From Urechis unicinctus (lineage: Eukaryota; Annelida; Polychaeta; Xenopneusta; Urechidae): a stretch of 64,000 nucleotides of DNA. Both the position numbers and the translations under genes were made by a program. Positions 22,145 through 57,753 of the stretch are shown in pieces; the first letter of the stretch is position 1; each line of letters opens with the position of its first letter. The DNA lies in contig CM067355.1 of assembly GCA_034190875.2 (NCBI GenBank), positions 32,318,997-32,382,996 of the forward strand, given 5' to 3'. Under the pieces are notes generated by a model that was not told where the DNA came from, searched no databases, and was given only the letters and a program-made list of their open reading frames with translations.

Positions 22145-23200
22145 ATGAGGATGGCGCCTAAATTTCATAGCTATAAGGAAGCTCTGACCAAGGGTAATCT
22201 TAAACGCGTCAAGCACCTCATACTGAACGAAGGTTTGAGCCCAAGCCACGTTTTTGAGAATGGACAAAGCGCACTTCATGTATCAGTAGGATTCAAGCAA
22301 ATTTCCATTGCTCATTTCCTCCTACAAATGAATGTTAATGTCAACCACAGAAATCATTATGGTCAATCTGTGTTAGCCCTGGCTGTGGGTAACAGAGATG
22401 TCGAGTTAGCTGATTATCTGCTCCTACGGGGGAGCAAACCAAACACATTTGATAAGAATCATCAGACTCCACTGCATATAGCAGCCCAACTGGGGCAGCC
22501 GAATATAACCAAGTCATTATTGGAGTATGGAGCCGATGTGAATGCCGCAGATAAACTGCGACGGAGGCCAATTCATCTTGCTGTTGAATTCCAGCAAAAC
22601 AGTGCATGGTTAGGTGATGCAGGAGGTCACAACTTCACCAAAACAATCATATTTTTGATTGCTCAAGGTGCTAACATACACTGCCCTGACAAAGCCGGTC
22701 GCACCCCGCTATGGTTGTCTGTGTTAAGTGGAGATGGCTCCACTTACATCTCCAGAATTCTTCTCTCTCGTAATGTAAATGTTGACGTTAACGGTCCTGG
22801 GCAGTGCTCACCTATATCGCTTGCTGTCAGACAGGGCTTTCAGGAACAGTGCAAAATTCTGATTGAGTTCAACTCGTGTTTGGATATGGTCGTTAAGTTT
22901 GACGGGCTGAAGGGAAGCTTGTTGGACCGTGCCGTGCATGATGGCCAATGTGGCGTAGCAGGGTTACTAGCTGCGGCTGGGTGCTGGTGTACTTTAGTGG
23001 ACACATGGAGAGAAGTAGGAGGGGCTTACTCACTGCGTCGTCTCTGTCGTAGGAAAGTGCGTCAATTGCTTGGATGTAACATTCACAATAAAGCTCTCAA
23101 ACTTCCCTTACCAAATGCACTGATACGGTACGTTCTTATGAAGGATGTGTTATCTGATCAGCAGGTTTCTTCACGTATGAACATAACTTCAATTACTTAA
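22145..23200 (+). CDS. Ankyrin repeat and SOCS box protein (ASB family)
   Basis: A 351-residue protein in one coding exon. Residues about 38-240 carry at least five ankyrin repeats (NGQSALHVSVGFKQISIAHF; TPLHIAAQLGQPNITKSLLE; YGADVNAADK; GRTPLWLSVL). Residues 296-335 form a SOCS box (SLRRLCRRKVRQLLG then LPLPNALIRYVL), with the Leu-Cys of the elongin BC box and a LPLP motif. ASB proteins bind elongin B/C and Cullin-5 through this box and present substrates, bound by the ankyrin repeats, for ubiquitination; the substrate here is unknown. The start at 22145 is the first ATG in frame: an ATG at 22141 meets a stop after six codons. An acceptor (ttctag) ends at 22140, so a 5' exon probably exists. 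I cannot assign an ASB subtype. Confidence 0.88.
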   Translation: MRMAPKFHSYKEALTKGNLKRVKHLILNEGLSPSHVFENGQSALHVSVGFKQISIAHFLLQMNVNVNHRNHYGQSVLALAVGNRDVELADYLLLRGSKPNTFDKNHQTPLHIAAQLGQPNITKSLLEYGADVNAADKLRRRPIHLAVEFQQNSAWLGDAGGHNFTKTIIFLIAQGANIHCPDKAGRTPLWLSVLSGDGSTYISRILLSRNVNVDVNGPGQCSPISLAVRQGFQEQCKILIEFNSCLDMVVKFDGLKGSLLDRAVHDGQCGVAGLLAAAGCWCTLVDTWREVGGAYSLRRLCRRKVRQLLGCNIHNKALKLPLPNALIRYVLMKDVLSDQQVSSRMNITSIT

Positions 23201-23206
23201 AATAAA
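23201..23206 (+). terminator. Poly(A) signal of ASB gene
   Basis: AATAAA starts on the base after the stop codon TAA. If used, the 3' UTR would be very short. Confidence 0.4.
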
Positions 23207-23439
23207 TCAAGATTCTTGACCATCTGGAATCATGTGACTTTTTTGTCTTTGGGGCAATTCAAAAATTCTGTGACGCATTTTTAGCAGATGTTTTGCCCTA
23301 CCAACCTCTTTAATCTTCAATTGTGCACAGTTATACTACCCCGATACCCCATGCCCCCTCTGCATTACATCATTATTGAATGGCCCCTTCTCTTTTTATT
23401 AATTTGGATGCATTACTTATTATTATTACTGGTCATGAG

Positions 23440-23755
23440 TCTGATTATGTCATCATAGCCTGGTTGGTTATGTCACCATAAAGTAGTGGGTTATGTCATC
23501 ACAACGTACTTGGTAATGTCATCATAACGTGGTGAGTGCTGGGAGGAAGAGGTGGATTGGATATGTAGCTGGTTTGTATGGATGCATATCCAGGGGTTAG
23601 TGTATATGTTCGTGTGTTGATTTTTTTAACTTTTTATGTATTGGGTGAGTGTGATGAATTTCCTGCGACTTTGTCATCCCAGCCTGGTTGGTTATGTCAC
23701 CATAACGTACTGGGTTATGTCATCATAACGTACTTGGTAATGTCATCCAATTGTT
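23440..23755. repeat. Scattered 22-bp repeats
   Basis: Six or seven copies of a motif like ttatgtcatcataacgtact with ggt, some separated by unique sequence; the block 23670-23750 resembles 23450-23530. It lies between the convergent ASB and ABCA5-like genes. Confidence 0.7.
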
Positions 23756-23764
23756 GCATTTGAG

Positions 23765-23770
23765 TTTATT
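23765..23770 (-). terminator. Candidate poly(A) signal of the ABCA5-like gene
   Basis: On the minus strand this reads AATAAA, about 650 bp after the stop codon at 24424. Other TTTATT sites exist further away, so the choice is uncertain. Confidence 0.3.
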
Positions 23771-24059
23771 GGTAAATGCTCAATGAAATGAAAGTTAAGA
23801 AATGGCAAACATCCATTGATCACCATTGACCATATCTCCATCAGCTGTTCAATGCTTTGTACCTTCAAGTATACACACATATATGTTTGTCAGTTGGAAT
23901 GTACATTTTACAACATTACTTCGTATTAGGTCCTGAAGTCAATTCATAATCACATTTGCATGGTAGCAATTGGCTGTCAGCGCAGATGAAAGTGGTATAG
24001 AGTGCATTTTCTAAATACACCACACCAAATTCAAATGAATAGAAGGAACCACAATTAAC

Positions 24060-24420
24060 ATTTAAATTGGTATCGAGAGAAATATCTAAATACCACACCA
24101 AACAGTTAAATTGATATCAATATAATTATCTTAAAGCACCACACCAAACAGTTAAATTGGTATCAATATAATCATAAAACACCACACCAAACAGTTAAAT
24201 TGGTATCAATATAATTATCTTAAAACACCACACCAAACAGTTAAATTGGTATCAATATAATTATCTAAATACCTAGCAATTTACAGTTAAGTTGGTTTCA
24301 AGAAAATTATCTATATACACCACACTTAAGTTTAAGTAATTCTCAGCAAATGATCAAAACACACCACATTGTACAATATGAGTGGTATTGAGTGAAGTAT
24401 CTAAATACACCATGCTGAAC
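24060..24420. repeat. 52-bp minisatellite in the ABCA 3' region
   Basis: Five copies of a unit of about 52 bp (caccacaccaaacagttaaa plus ttggtatcaatataattatc) are followed by diverged copies to 24420. They directly follow the ABCA stop codon, so they probably belong to its 3' UTR. Confidence 0.85.
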
Positions 24421-24423
24421 AGT

Positions 24424-45147
<20,724 letters not shown>

Positions 45148-45244
45148 TGCCAGGCCGTGCAAGAGTGTTGCGCTCCCTAGTTCAGCAACGCACTGAGGAT
45201 TCGGGGTTCTCTGCGACGCACTGAGACGGGTCGTTCTCGTCCGG

Positions 45245-45385
45245 CAGTGCGCGGGGGATGCGGCGTTCTTTGGTTCAGCAGCGCCAGGGGGATGCGGCGT
45301 TCTTTTGTTCAGCAACGCCAGGGGAATGCGGCGTTCTTTGGTTCAGCAGCGTTAGGAGGATGCGGCGTTCCTCGGCGTTCAGCAG
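45245..45385. repeat. GC-rich 33-bp repeat upstream of ABCA start
   Basis: Four or five copies of a unit containing gcggcgttctttggttcagc agcg-type sequence, 100-240 bp upstream of the ABCA ATG. It could be 5' UTR or promoter; no TATA box or other element is clear. Confidence 0.8.
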
Positions 45386-45399
45386 CGCCAGCTGCTCAA

Positions 45400-48300
45400 A
45401 TCAAGTCGGTACGTGCTACGGACACAGTCTCCACTCGTTACCCCACTAATCCAGTTTGAAAGCCTTTGCACTGAAGAAATAGAAAGAAACACACCGTGAT
45501 AAGGCCTGGTGGGGGCTAATGCTTATCAACCTTTTATACATTGGTCGGTTTCCCATGGAGGGGTTACTATTCTTGAGAAAGGTCTTCGATCTATGACCCC
45601 ACAACGCGGGTAATATGCTGTTACGCTGCGATCAATTGGAGGGTAACCCCGATGTCATCAGGGCACGTGACGAAGAGTCAATGCCGATGAGTGGAAGGTG
45701 CTATTGAGCAGCGTAAAGGCGCTTACTGTACACTGAGTACCTGACGTCATCAGTGTACCTGACGTCATCAGGGCATGTGACACTCGATGAGTGTAAAAAG
45801 CTGCATAGGGCGCTAACTGTAACGCCAGCTCCAGTGCTTAAAGTACGGACATCTGTAAATTCATTCGTCTTTACACCTGAATAGTTATATAGTTATAATG
45901 GTTATATAGTTATAATGGTTATATAGTTATAATGGTTATATATTATAATGGAGAAATGATGAACGGAGATAAAGATATTGCTCATAGTGTTCAGGGGGTG
46001 CGGACGGTACTACACGAAGAGACATTAAGTTTCTCAGTGATTTAAAAAGATGGTCAACCGCAATTGACTACAATATCTACAAAGCATAACTGTCTGGTTA
46101 AAACACTAATTAAAACCAATCAAGGTGGTTTTTAAAAGAGTTCTGTGAACAGAGTGGAACTATCTTGGCTTGTCAATTATTCCATGTGGTCGATGGGAAA
46201 AGCTATTTCGCGTTAATTCCGTCCTAGCCATGGGTTTTGCTAATGTGTAAGAATACCCCCCTGAGTTCTCAGCACTGCGTAGCTAAATAAACAAACAACG
46301 CCAATATCATCTGACCCATTGGACATTTTTATATACCTGTATAAGATATATACGGAGACACTATGTTTTAAGAGAGGTCATCCCTGAAAATTGCCACAAC
46401 AACAATATGATAACCGTCCTCGCGTGCCCGCCCTCAACAACACCTTTCGACGACATTCGCTTCTTAACAGCGCACAAGACACACGGAAAGGTGTCTTTTC
46501 TACCGTATATATAGTATATAGTATTTATTTCGTACATATAAGCGTACATATTTGTATAAAATCAGTGCAAGAAAGAAATGAAGATTAACATCGTAACGTG
46601 CAAATTGTGGACAGGAGCTCGTCAATTTCTTGTGGGGTAAGAATAGAAATTGCTCTCCCATCCCGTTGCATAATGAGCTCTCTTAAAAATGAAATAGTGT
46701 TTAACACATTGATGTCTTATTTGCGATTTCTAAGCTTTACTGTATAAACCACCCTCTACTATAGCCCCGGTCGAACGGTGTTATTTTATATACCTTTCTG
46801 AATCATCAATTTCCGCACTAATGGGCAATGTGTTTTGACAGGACTGAGAGATCTAGAAAACAACATATATCAAGAGCCTGGGAACAAATAAATGGGACCG
46901 CGCAAAAACTTATCCCCGATCGATGCAGTTCTTTAGGTAATGCCATATAATATAGATTTCCAAGAAATCCAGATGCTATGTCTACTATTTTGGTAAATAT
47001 AAGGTCACACGATGTTTGCTTGCTCTCCGTTCGCTTGGCGCGCATCATGCTTTTTTTGAACTGTCATGTTTGAAATAGTCCGTACTACTCTATCGTTCCC
47101 ATGACTACGGGTGATCGACCCTTGTGGAGCAATTAATTAGGCCTTATACATAAATCAGAGATTCAGACGTATCATAATAGCATTCCAACTGGAGATGTTT
47201 GGTCAGGGTGCAAACACGCTCTCTGACGCACGTTATGCTCTAAGGTAATCTGCATTTCATAATGTTTCTATACGAAGTAAAACGAGATCGATATAGTATC
47301 GTCCTTCACGGGATAGTTTTGGTATCTGTGCCTTATCGCTCATGTTGCTAGCTAGTTGTTGTTTGCAACTATAGAAATCATGATAAGGAATTGCAAGAGT
47401 TTGCAATTTTTGTTTTCCGGCAAAGGTATGAAGTATTGTACGTTGACAGAAGATAGTTAGTTCGCCATGCATCTGAGCGATATAAGGGAAATCTTCGACT
47501 TGGACAAGTTGGTTTTTGAGGGATGCCGGGTCAGATGAGAATTGTCCATGAACAGGCAGGTTCTCCCGTGAAGGGCCAAGGCTTGTTCCGCGGTTGAGAC
47601 ACCTGCGCAGAGGTTTAAATGAAAAAGTGGTCTAGAAAGCGTGCGCCGATCAAGGCGATTTTGACAGCTGGGTTGTGACTTGGCCCGTGGTCAGGCTTAT
47701 AGCAATATAGGCCTTGTCTTTCCGCGTGTCCTCATCTAGATCTGCAATCGACATCTTTGTCTGCACTGACTGCAGTACACAGAAAATGAAAGATAGTTAG
47801 GTCTGGTTACCGGGCTGGTCCTAAACATGCTTCTTTGTTTATTTATTTTATAAACTTGCTTATTTGCTTATTTATTTTATATTATCAAAAAATCGAAAGT
47901 GAAAATATAGGTTGACTCCTATTCCATATGTTTTTGATGATTCTACTTGTACTTGGTTCCTGCCGAACAGTGTTGAAAAAAGAGTCACTTCAGTCCACAA
48001 GCTGCGATTGGGAAGCAGGATGCCATGTTTTACTTGCAGAGTATCTCCAGTTAATGGAGGGCTAGGCAATAAGGTTTAAATGCATCTTATGTAATGAACT
48101 TAAGTGGGGTTGGCTTACAAGAATATAATATTTTCTAACTAATTAAACTTGACTACATTACTATTTTCCGTCACCTACGCTTGAATAAAACCTTACTGCG
48201 GCATCAACATCATGGGACATAATTCATTCAATGACCTTCATTTGACCTATGACATCAACATCTTGGGACATAATTCATTCAATGACCTTCATTTGACCTA

Positions 48301-49140
48301 TGACATCAACATTATGGGACATAATTCATTCAATGACCTTCATTTGACCTATGACATCAACATCATGGGACATAATTCGTTCAGAGACCAAACTTGGTTT
48401 GACCTATGCTTGTTCATGCCGAAATAACCTTTGCCATTGTTTTAAAACAAGATTCCAATGCACAAATCATCTATGAATCATAGCATCATACAATCGCTGG
48501 CGATAAGAGAATGTTGGCTTATCCACTTCCACCTATACAACATTGACAACATTTAAACAACGACTTGGTGATGGAATTGGGATATATCCATCAATAACAG
48601 TCGCCAACGAGATATGATATAATTTTGGTCTAGGGAACCTTATGAAACCTTCAAAATGAAAAGATTTTGATGTGCCAAAATGTTATTTATTTCACTGTTG
48701 CGGGATAGAGGGTGCGACTCGGGACTGTATGTCAGCCATACATACAAGCCTCGGGACAATGGTTACTTTGAATTTGTGTATCATCTCATTCATTAGAAGC
48801 ACATTATACCAAACCAATGGATTAGCAACTAAGATCTGAGATTCACATCTCTTAAAACAGACATGACATTCATTTACGGATGCTCTGCAAGATGACAGTG
48901 GAAGTTTCATATGCTAACATATTGAGTGGTATCCCTCATCAAGATATCTCTGGATATGCTGCTGCATGTTTTCATACTACTTAGAAAATATGTGTGTGGT
49001 TCAAAGTTGGCTTACAATTTGTTACCAAAATTTGAATCCATAATATCTATTGATAGAGTTTGTTATGCAGCAGACAGACGTATTATATGGTCTCATATTT
49101 TAAACTTCTAATTTACTCGTGTATTATTTCTGTGTGTGGT
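45400..49140. other. Intergenic region between ABCA5-like (-) and TSFM (+)
   Basis: Divergent genes, so both promoters should lie here. Seen: a 16-17-bp repeat (tagttataatggttata) at 45885-45945; four copies of a 51-bp unit (tgggacataattcattcaat gaccttcatttgacctatga) at 48205-48400; otherwise unique AT-rich DNA. A first exon for TSFM with the mitochondrial targeting sequence is expected but could not be placed. Confidence 0.5.
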
Positions 49141-49144
49141 CCAG

Positions 49145-51693
49145 GGCCTCTCATATCAGCATGGGCGAGGCAGATACACAACACACCTGTCTTTCTGGCT
49201 GTGGATAAAGCCCAGCTGAGTAAACTTCGCAAGAAAACTGGTTTCCCTTTCATCAACTGTAAGAAAGCTCTGGAGAAGTTTGATAATGACTTTGACAAGG
49301 TGACTGTCAAACTCTCATTATTTGTGGTGAACTGTTTGTTGTGTAATATTGTAATACAATTAATTTTTCTGTGTAACCACTGACACAGTTTAACATGAAG
49401 ATATTTGATCCATCAATGGCTGGTATATAACTGATACAGTTTAGCAGGAGAATGTTTGGTCCGTCACTTATTGGTTTGGTCTGTCACTTATTGGTTTGGT
49501 CTGTCACTTATTGGTTTGGCCCTTAACTCATTGGTTTGGTTCATCACTTATTGGTTTGGTCTGTCACTTATTGGTTAGGTCTGTTACTTATTGGTTTGGT
49601 CTGTCACTTATTGGTTATGTCTGTCCACAGGGATTTGCATTGGCCTGCCGGCCGCTATCTTCTATGTTTACATAAACCCAAAGGGGACAACGATTTTGAT
49701 CTCACAAAAAATCTCGCCTAAACCATCTTTAGTCCAATTTACTACCCTGGCATGCCCCATAGCCATTGAGAACATGTTCTTCTACCTAACCATACCATCC
49801 GACCCGACATTTGCCACCTGAAAGTATTTTTTTTTTGAGTTCAAACGCTAATTTAGTCGTTTTGGCGATTTACTGTACCCGGAAGTTCATTGATTTTCTG
49901 CCCGACGTCCGGGGAAAAAAATCGCGAGCTCTGATTGGAGCTCTTAATTAAATTGTCTTATTGGTTTGGTTCGTCACTCATTGGTTTGGTCTGTCAATTA
50001 CAAATCTATGTTTCTGTCTAACTTCTAGCTTAATTCCAAGGTAATTTTGTCTGCTTATGTTTAAATGACACTCATACATGATAGTTATGGACAATCAGAC
50101 ACTCACCTGTTATTGACAATCAGACACTCACCTGTTATTGACAATCAGACACTCACCTGTTATTGACAATCAGATCATGGCTTACACACTCTCATCTGTG
50201 GCGGAATTTCTTAAAATGTCATCTACATTGGTGGTAAGATTTTGATCCACACTTCAAAAGAAATATTTCATTTTTGCATGTCACCATGATGATTGGGCAG
50301 GCTGAGGCGTGGATCCGGGAGGAAGCCCAGAAAGAAGGCTGGGCCAAGGCATCCAAACTCCAAGGCAGACCCATGTCACAGGGGCTAGTGGCCATACAAA
50401 TGCACCACGCTTCAGCAGCCATGGTCGAGGTGGGTTACATGATATGTACTGTTGATTTCTGCAAGTAGGCTGTACAATGATATGATGATTGCTCAATAAC
50501 AATGCACGTTAAAGTTGTTTGTATTGCATGTTTTACAATCAGGTGAATTGTGAGACAGACTTTGTGGCTCGCAATGATAAGTTCCACCATTTGGTGAACT
50601 CCATCACAGCAGCGTGTCTGGAAGCCGGGGAGGCTTCGGGCCAAAGTAAGGTGGGTTTTGAGATGCTCCCCATCACAGGCTCTGCAGTGTGCCTTGCTTC
50701 AGTCTGATTCTTATGAATATTTGTTGATAAATATCTTTTTTTTGAATATTTATATCTATATATCATTTTTGCACACATTTTTGGTATGATGAATTCATGG
50801 TTAGCCACTCAGTCATAGTGATTGATTCCCAGATCTCATTTGACAGAGAGTCACTTGGCAAGATTGAGGTGGAGTCCTCCAATACAGTTGCTGAAACAGT
50901 TGTCATGGCGATAGGGAATATCGGAGAGAATATGATTGCCAGACGGGGGCTGTTCCTGCGGGCGGGGGATGCTGCTAAGATCGCCAGCTATGTCCACGTG
51001 TCGGGTATGTCAGCGTTTACCAAGTCAAACGTGTCTGGGGGTATATGAGGGGTGTCTTTGTGGGAATACCTCAGATTCCATCGCATTTCTCTACTTCCAC
51101 TTACCACTGCCATGATGCTTTGTATCTTAGTTTGATGTTGGAAGAAGATTGTTAAACAAAGTGTACATGGAGAGAACGTTATCATCATCGAGTTCTCGTT
51201 GACAACAACTGAAATGCATCTGTGATTTTGTTAGTGATTCGAGTATCACTCGTTTTGATAGTCTTTTCATTAATGAAATTTCCTTTCTCCAGGTAATGCC
51301 TCCAAAACAAACAGCAAGTGCGTTGTAGGAAAATATGGCGCTCTCCTCACGTACAAGCACCTTGGAGCTCCTGCACCATCAGACACTGCTGACTCAGCAC
51401 CAAGGGGGGACATTGGGCGCCAACTCTGTCAGCATGTGGTTGGCATGAACCCCTTATCCATTGGTGATATGACGACATCAGATAGCAGCGACGAGGCGTC
51501 AAGTTCTGACAGCGATGATTCTGGTTCCGACAGTGACGAGGAGAAGAGGAAGGACAGGGAGAACGTTATGATTCACCAGGAGTTTCTTCTCGACGCCTCT
51601 CTCACTGTGAGCGATGTGTTGAAGGAAAACAAGATGGAAATTCTGGATTTTGCTCGTTATGAATGTGGTGAAGACATTGAGTCTATTAGCTGA
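49145..51693 (+). CDS. TSFM: Elongation factor Ts, mitochondrial
   Basis: This is the guanine-nucleotide exchange factor that recycles mitochondrial EF-Tu after GTP hydrolysis during translation. Exons: 49145-49299, 50301-50429, 50543-50650, 50833-51004, 51293-51693. Phases agree at all joins. The N-terminal UBA-like domain shows LSKLRKKTGFPFINCKKALE, exon 2 shows EEAQKEGWAKASKLQGR, and exon 3 the diagnostic VNCETDFVARNDKF. Later parts include IGNIGENMIARR, YVHVSG, KYGALLTYK and LCQHVVGMNPLS, with the C-terminus ending FARYECGEDIESIS. About 290 residues are recovered; the first exon (start codon and targeting peptide) is missing, as 49145 follows an acceptor in phase 1. An acidic Ser/Asp run (SSSDSDDSGSDSDEEKRK) is inserted before the C-terminal block, absent from the human protein as I remember it. 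Confidence 0.93.
49455..50170. repeat. 20-bp and 25-bp repeats in TSFM intron 1
   Basis: About nine copies of ggtctgtcacttattggttt at 49455-49620, with two more near 49970. Four copies of acaatcagacactcacctgt tattg lie at 50093-50170. Confidence 0.9.
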
Positions 51694-51840
51694 TTTACCT
51701 GTGACTCTAATATTAGCATAATTGATTGGTTAGGTGTGGTGTGCTAATGGATCTTAGGGATGTCTGTAGACGTAGCTGTACTTTCTGTCTTGTTGTCAAG
51801 TGAAGCAATTGAATTTGATGAGAAGTGTATTTAACGTTGT

Positions 51841-51846
51841 AATAAA
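51841..51846 (+). terminator. TSFM: Poly(A) signal of TSFM
   Basis: AATAAA about 150 bp after the TSFM stop codon, in a plausible 3' UTR position. Confidence 0.65.
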
Positions 51847-51849
51847 CTT

Positions 51850-53490
51850 ATTCAGTTGACTAAGATTCATTTTCAATTACATTAATTGTATATTGTAACA
51901 TATATCTGGGTATATGTTCTCTAATGATAGCTGTTGTTGCACAAATATTGTTTAAACTCCATGTTTCATTTCATGGTAGCCGTCCTTATTGTTGTGATGT
52001 ACCTCGAGTACCTGAACAGGTAGTACAGTCATCTGATCCAATCAATGAAGGTGTTTATAATCAGTTACATCAAACCCTCTTATATATTTCCATGAATATT
52101 TGGAAAGCTTTATGGAATGAAGGAAAATTTGACCGGAAAACCGAAAACCATCTAGCTCCATTCATCTTGGATGCAAAGCACTTACTGACGAACCAGGTGG
52201 TTTTAATTGACACCCCCTAGGTTAATCAATATCTTCTTCAGTGTTGACTTGATCACTAACTCATTCTGGGTTGACTTAATAACTCATCCAGGGTTGACTT
52301 TATCATCAACTCATCCAGGGTTGACTTTATCATCAACTCATTCAGGGTTGACTTAATCATCAACTCATTCAGGGTTGACTTGATCATCAAATGATGTTCC
52401 ACATCACTGCAGACGTATCTCCATCAGCTTCACGCACCATAACACGAGTCATTAGTCTGTTAGTACCAGGCATTCTGGCTTCAGGGTGCACTATCTAGTT
52501 ATGATAACAATCTTTTAATTACAATATTACAATATAATGGAGTAATTTATTGATTATCATGTTTCCGCGCCTTATTATTATTCCATGATTTTGAGCCATT
52601 GTTTCTCGGGATTGTGAGTCTGTGATATTTCACATCCGACCCGCTGTCTCTCACTCTTAATAACTTACAGTCAATTGGCATGGTTACAAGCTCCCAGTTT
52701 CCGATTCTTGATGGTAGCCTGTAAACCAGATGTTAGATATTCAACCTGGTTATATCCCGACCTCATCATGAATGAGTTCTAGCTGCGAAACCAAGAAACT
52801 CGACAGCCTCTGACGAACTGAGGAGTCGCCATGGCAACAACGAAACTTTTCAGCAGCAGCATCACAGGCCAAAGTTCCGAATCGGTAGCCTGTTTTGTGG
52901 GTTTTTTTCGTTTGCAACGTAGTTCCGACTATGTTGTTCTTGTGCGAGGAAGCAACTGATGGAAGCTTAAATCGGCTGATAAGCTGCGAAACATTCTGGA
53001 TATCAGATATTCTTGTACATATCAACCATCCGCTAGATAGGGTTTAAAACGACCGAACTTTAGCCCTGCGAGGTGTATGCTGTGCTTTCATCCTGACAAT
53101 GAATGCCAGATGTGGAGTGTGTCAAATCTAGGTCAACAAGACGCTCGATTCCTGAGCCACGCTTCTCCAGCCAAAAGGAGGTATGTGCGCACTTGGAATC
53201 AAACTTGCTATATATGATGGTTGCTAAGTGGTGGTGATTATGAATGAGGATAAAATGTACCATTCGCTGTTTTGAGTAGATATTATTGCAAGTCGTGCTT
53301 AAGTTACTTAGAAGCAGTGTTTCTAGTATAATAATGCAGTTTGCGAAAATTGTTCGGTCTGTTTTTATGAATCCCGGCCATGCAGCTTTCATCATTTTCC
53401 CTCCCCTGCCGACTGCTCCATATCATTCAGTCTCTTCAACATTCAGTATCGTATTATTCTGCGATTCGCATCCCATATATGTCATTTACG
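51850..53490. other. Intergenic sequence with a 26-bp repeat
   Basis: Five copies of a unit like ttgacttaatcatcaactca with ttcagg lie at 52235-52390. A 98-codon plus frame at 51924-52220 and a 91-codon minus frame at 52750-53025 have no recognised motif and I do not call them. Confidence 0.5.
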
Positions 53491-55130
53491 TCTATGTCAT
53501 TTAGTCTCTATGATCGTCAATATTCATGTCGCCATCCTATACCTATATCCTGTCTAGTATCCTATGATCGCATCCCCTATATATATGTCATTCCTACGTC
53601 CTATGTCGCCATTTATGTATCCTATGTATAGTTTCCTATGATCGTCCTATCCTAGTATGTCTATGATCGCCATCCTATCCTATATCCTATGATCGTCATA
53701 TCCTATGATCCCATATACCTAGTATCCTATGTCTAGTATCTATGATCGCCTTCCTATGATCGCCATCCGACACTATATACCTAGTATCCTATGGTCGTCA
53801 ATCCTAGTATCCTATGATCCTATGTCTAGTCCTATGTCTCCTATACCTAGTATCCTAGTATCTATGAGTATCCTATGATCGCCATCCTATGTCTAGTTTC
53901 CTATGATCGCCATCGTCTAGTATCCTATGATCTCCTATACCTAGTATCCTATGTCTAGTATCCTATGGTCGCCATCCTATACCTAGTATCCTATGTCTAG
54001 TATCCTATGATCGCCTTCCTATGATCGCCATCCAACACCTAATATCCTATGTCTAGTATCCTATGGTCGTCATCCTTATGTCTAGTATCCTATGATCGTC
54101 ATCCTATACCTAGTATCCTATGTCTAGTATCCTATGGTCGCCATCCTATACCTAGTATCCTATGTCTAGTATCCTATGATCGCCATCCTATACCTAGTAT
54201 CCTATGTCTAGTATCCTATGGTCGTCATCCTATGCCTAGTATCCTATGTCTAGTTTCCTATGATCGCCATCCTATACCTAGTATCCTATGTCTAGTATCC
54301 CCCTCACCCTGAGGTCGACATCATACGCTCCTCATCCTGAGGTCATCATCATACACTCCTCACCCTGAGGTCGACATCATACACTCCTCACCCTGAGGTC
54401 GACATCATACGCTCCCCACCCTGTGGTCGACATCATACGCTCCCCACCCTGTGGTCGACCCCTGTGGTCGACATCATACGCTCCTCACCCTGTGGTCGAC
54501 ATCATACGCTCCCCACCCTGTGGTCGACATCATACGCTCCCCACCCTGTGGTCGACATCATACGCTCCCCATCCTGTGGTCGACATACGCTCCCCACGGT
54601 CGACATCCGCTCCCCACCCTGTGGTCGACATCATACGCTCCTCACCCTGTGGTCGACATCATACGCTCATACATCATCCTCACCCTTGAGGTCGACATCA
54701 TACGCTCCTCACCCTGCTCCTCCACCCTGTGGTCGACATCATACGCTCCCCACCCTGTGGTCGACATCATACGCTCCTCACCTTGAGGTCGACATCATAC
54801 GCTCCTCACCCTGTGGTCGATATCATACGCTCCTCACCCTGAGGACATCATCATCCTCACCCTGAGGTCTCCTACGCTCCTCACCTTGAGGTCGACATCA
54901 TACGCTCCTCACCCTGTGGTCGATATCATACGCTCCTCACCCTGAGGTCATCATACGCTCCTCACCCTGAGGTCGACATCATACGCTCCTCACCCTGTGG
55001 TCGACATCATACGCTCCTCACCCTGAGGTCGACATCATACGCTCCTCACCCTGAGTTCGACATCATACGCTCCTCACCCTGAGGTCGACATCATACGCTC
55101 CTCACCCTGAGGTCGTCATCATGTGTTTGT
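53490..55130. repeat. Two long adjacent minisatellites
   Basis: 53490-54300 is an irregular array of short pieces (atcctatgatcgccatccta, tacctagtatcctatgtcta) with units of about 42 bp near its right end. 54300-55130 is an array of about 30 copies of a 27-28 bp unit (gacatcatacgctcctcacc ctgaggtc), with SalI-like gtcgac in many copies. It may hide upstream exons of the next gene. Confidence 0.93.
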
Positions 55131-55257
55131 CACCATAAGTACGTCATCCTATGATCGTCATCACATTCGTTACCCTATGACGGACAAATCTATTATCCTC
55201 TGTTCCACGACCTTTGTCTCGGTACTAAACATCATCATTCTATGATCATTCCTGTAG

Positions 55258-57146
<1,889 letters not shown>

Positions 57147-57686
57147 CCTGTTGGGGGCGCCTACGTCACGCGGCTAATGCGATGACGTCACGGACGCTGA
57201 ATATGTAATGATGTCAGCGTTGTCAAAATCCCATGAAGAAATTGTTTGTTAATTATATACGGTTGGTTACAAATGTTTGTGATTTCGGTCGTTATGAGTC
57301 CTGTGTTTGAAAACATTTCATAAGTGTTCCATAGACCCTGGGATATGAAATAATGGCGGCCTGGACTGTCATATGGGCCAGGAAATAACGTAGGTGTTCT
57401 TGGTTATGCAGACGGTATTACCAAAATCAGTCTTAATGCAAGAGTGATATGTTGAAAGCGTGCGAAAAACTTGCTAATCAATGTAACGTGACTTTTAATC
57501 CGCTAAATTCTAAATGAATAGCAACTGGTGTGGTAGTCAATGAGCTACACATACACTCACCCCCCCCCCCCCCACACACACACACATAAACCCACCCCCC
57601 CCCCCACACACACACGGCCCCACACACACATAAACGCACATACACATATACACACGAACACACATACACACCCACCCGTGCGCACA

Positions 57687-57753
<67 letters not shown>

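Noticed and set aside
45148..45315. Upstream in-frame ATG of the ABCA5-like gene at 45315
   Set aside because: The added 56 residues come from a tandem repeat and do not resemble the ABCA N-terminus; the ATG at 45147 fits the family.
46578..46637. Possible TSFM first exon (MKINIVTCKLWTGARQ followed by a GTAAGA donor)
   Set aside because: It looks like a targeting peptide, but it ends in phase 2 while the exon at 49145 needs phase 1; 2.5 kb of unsupported intron.
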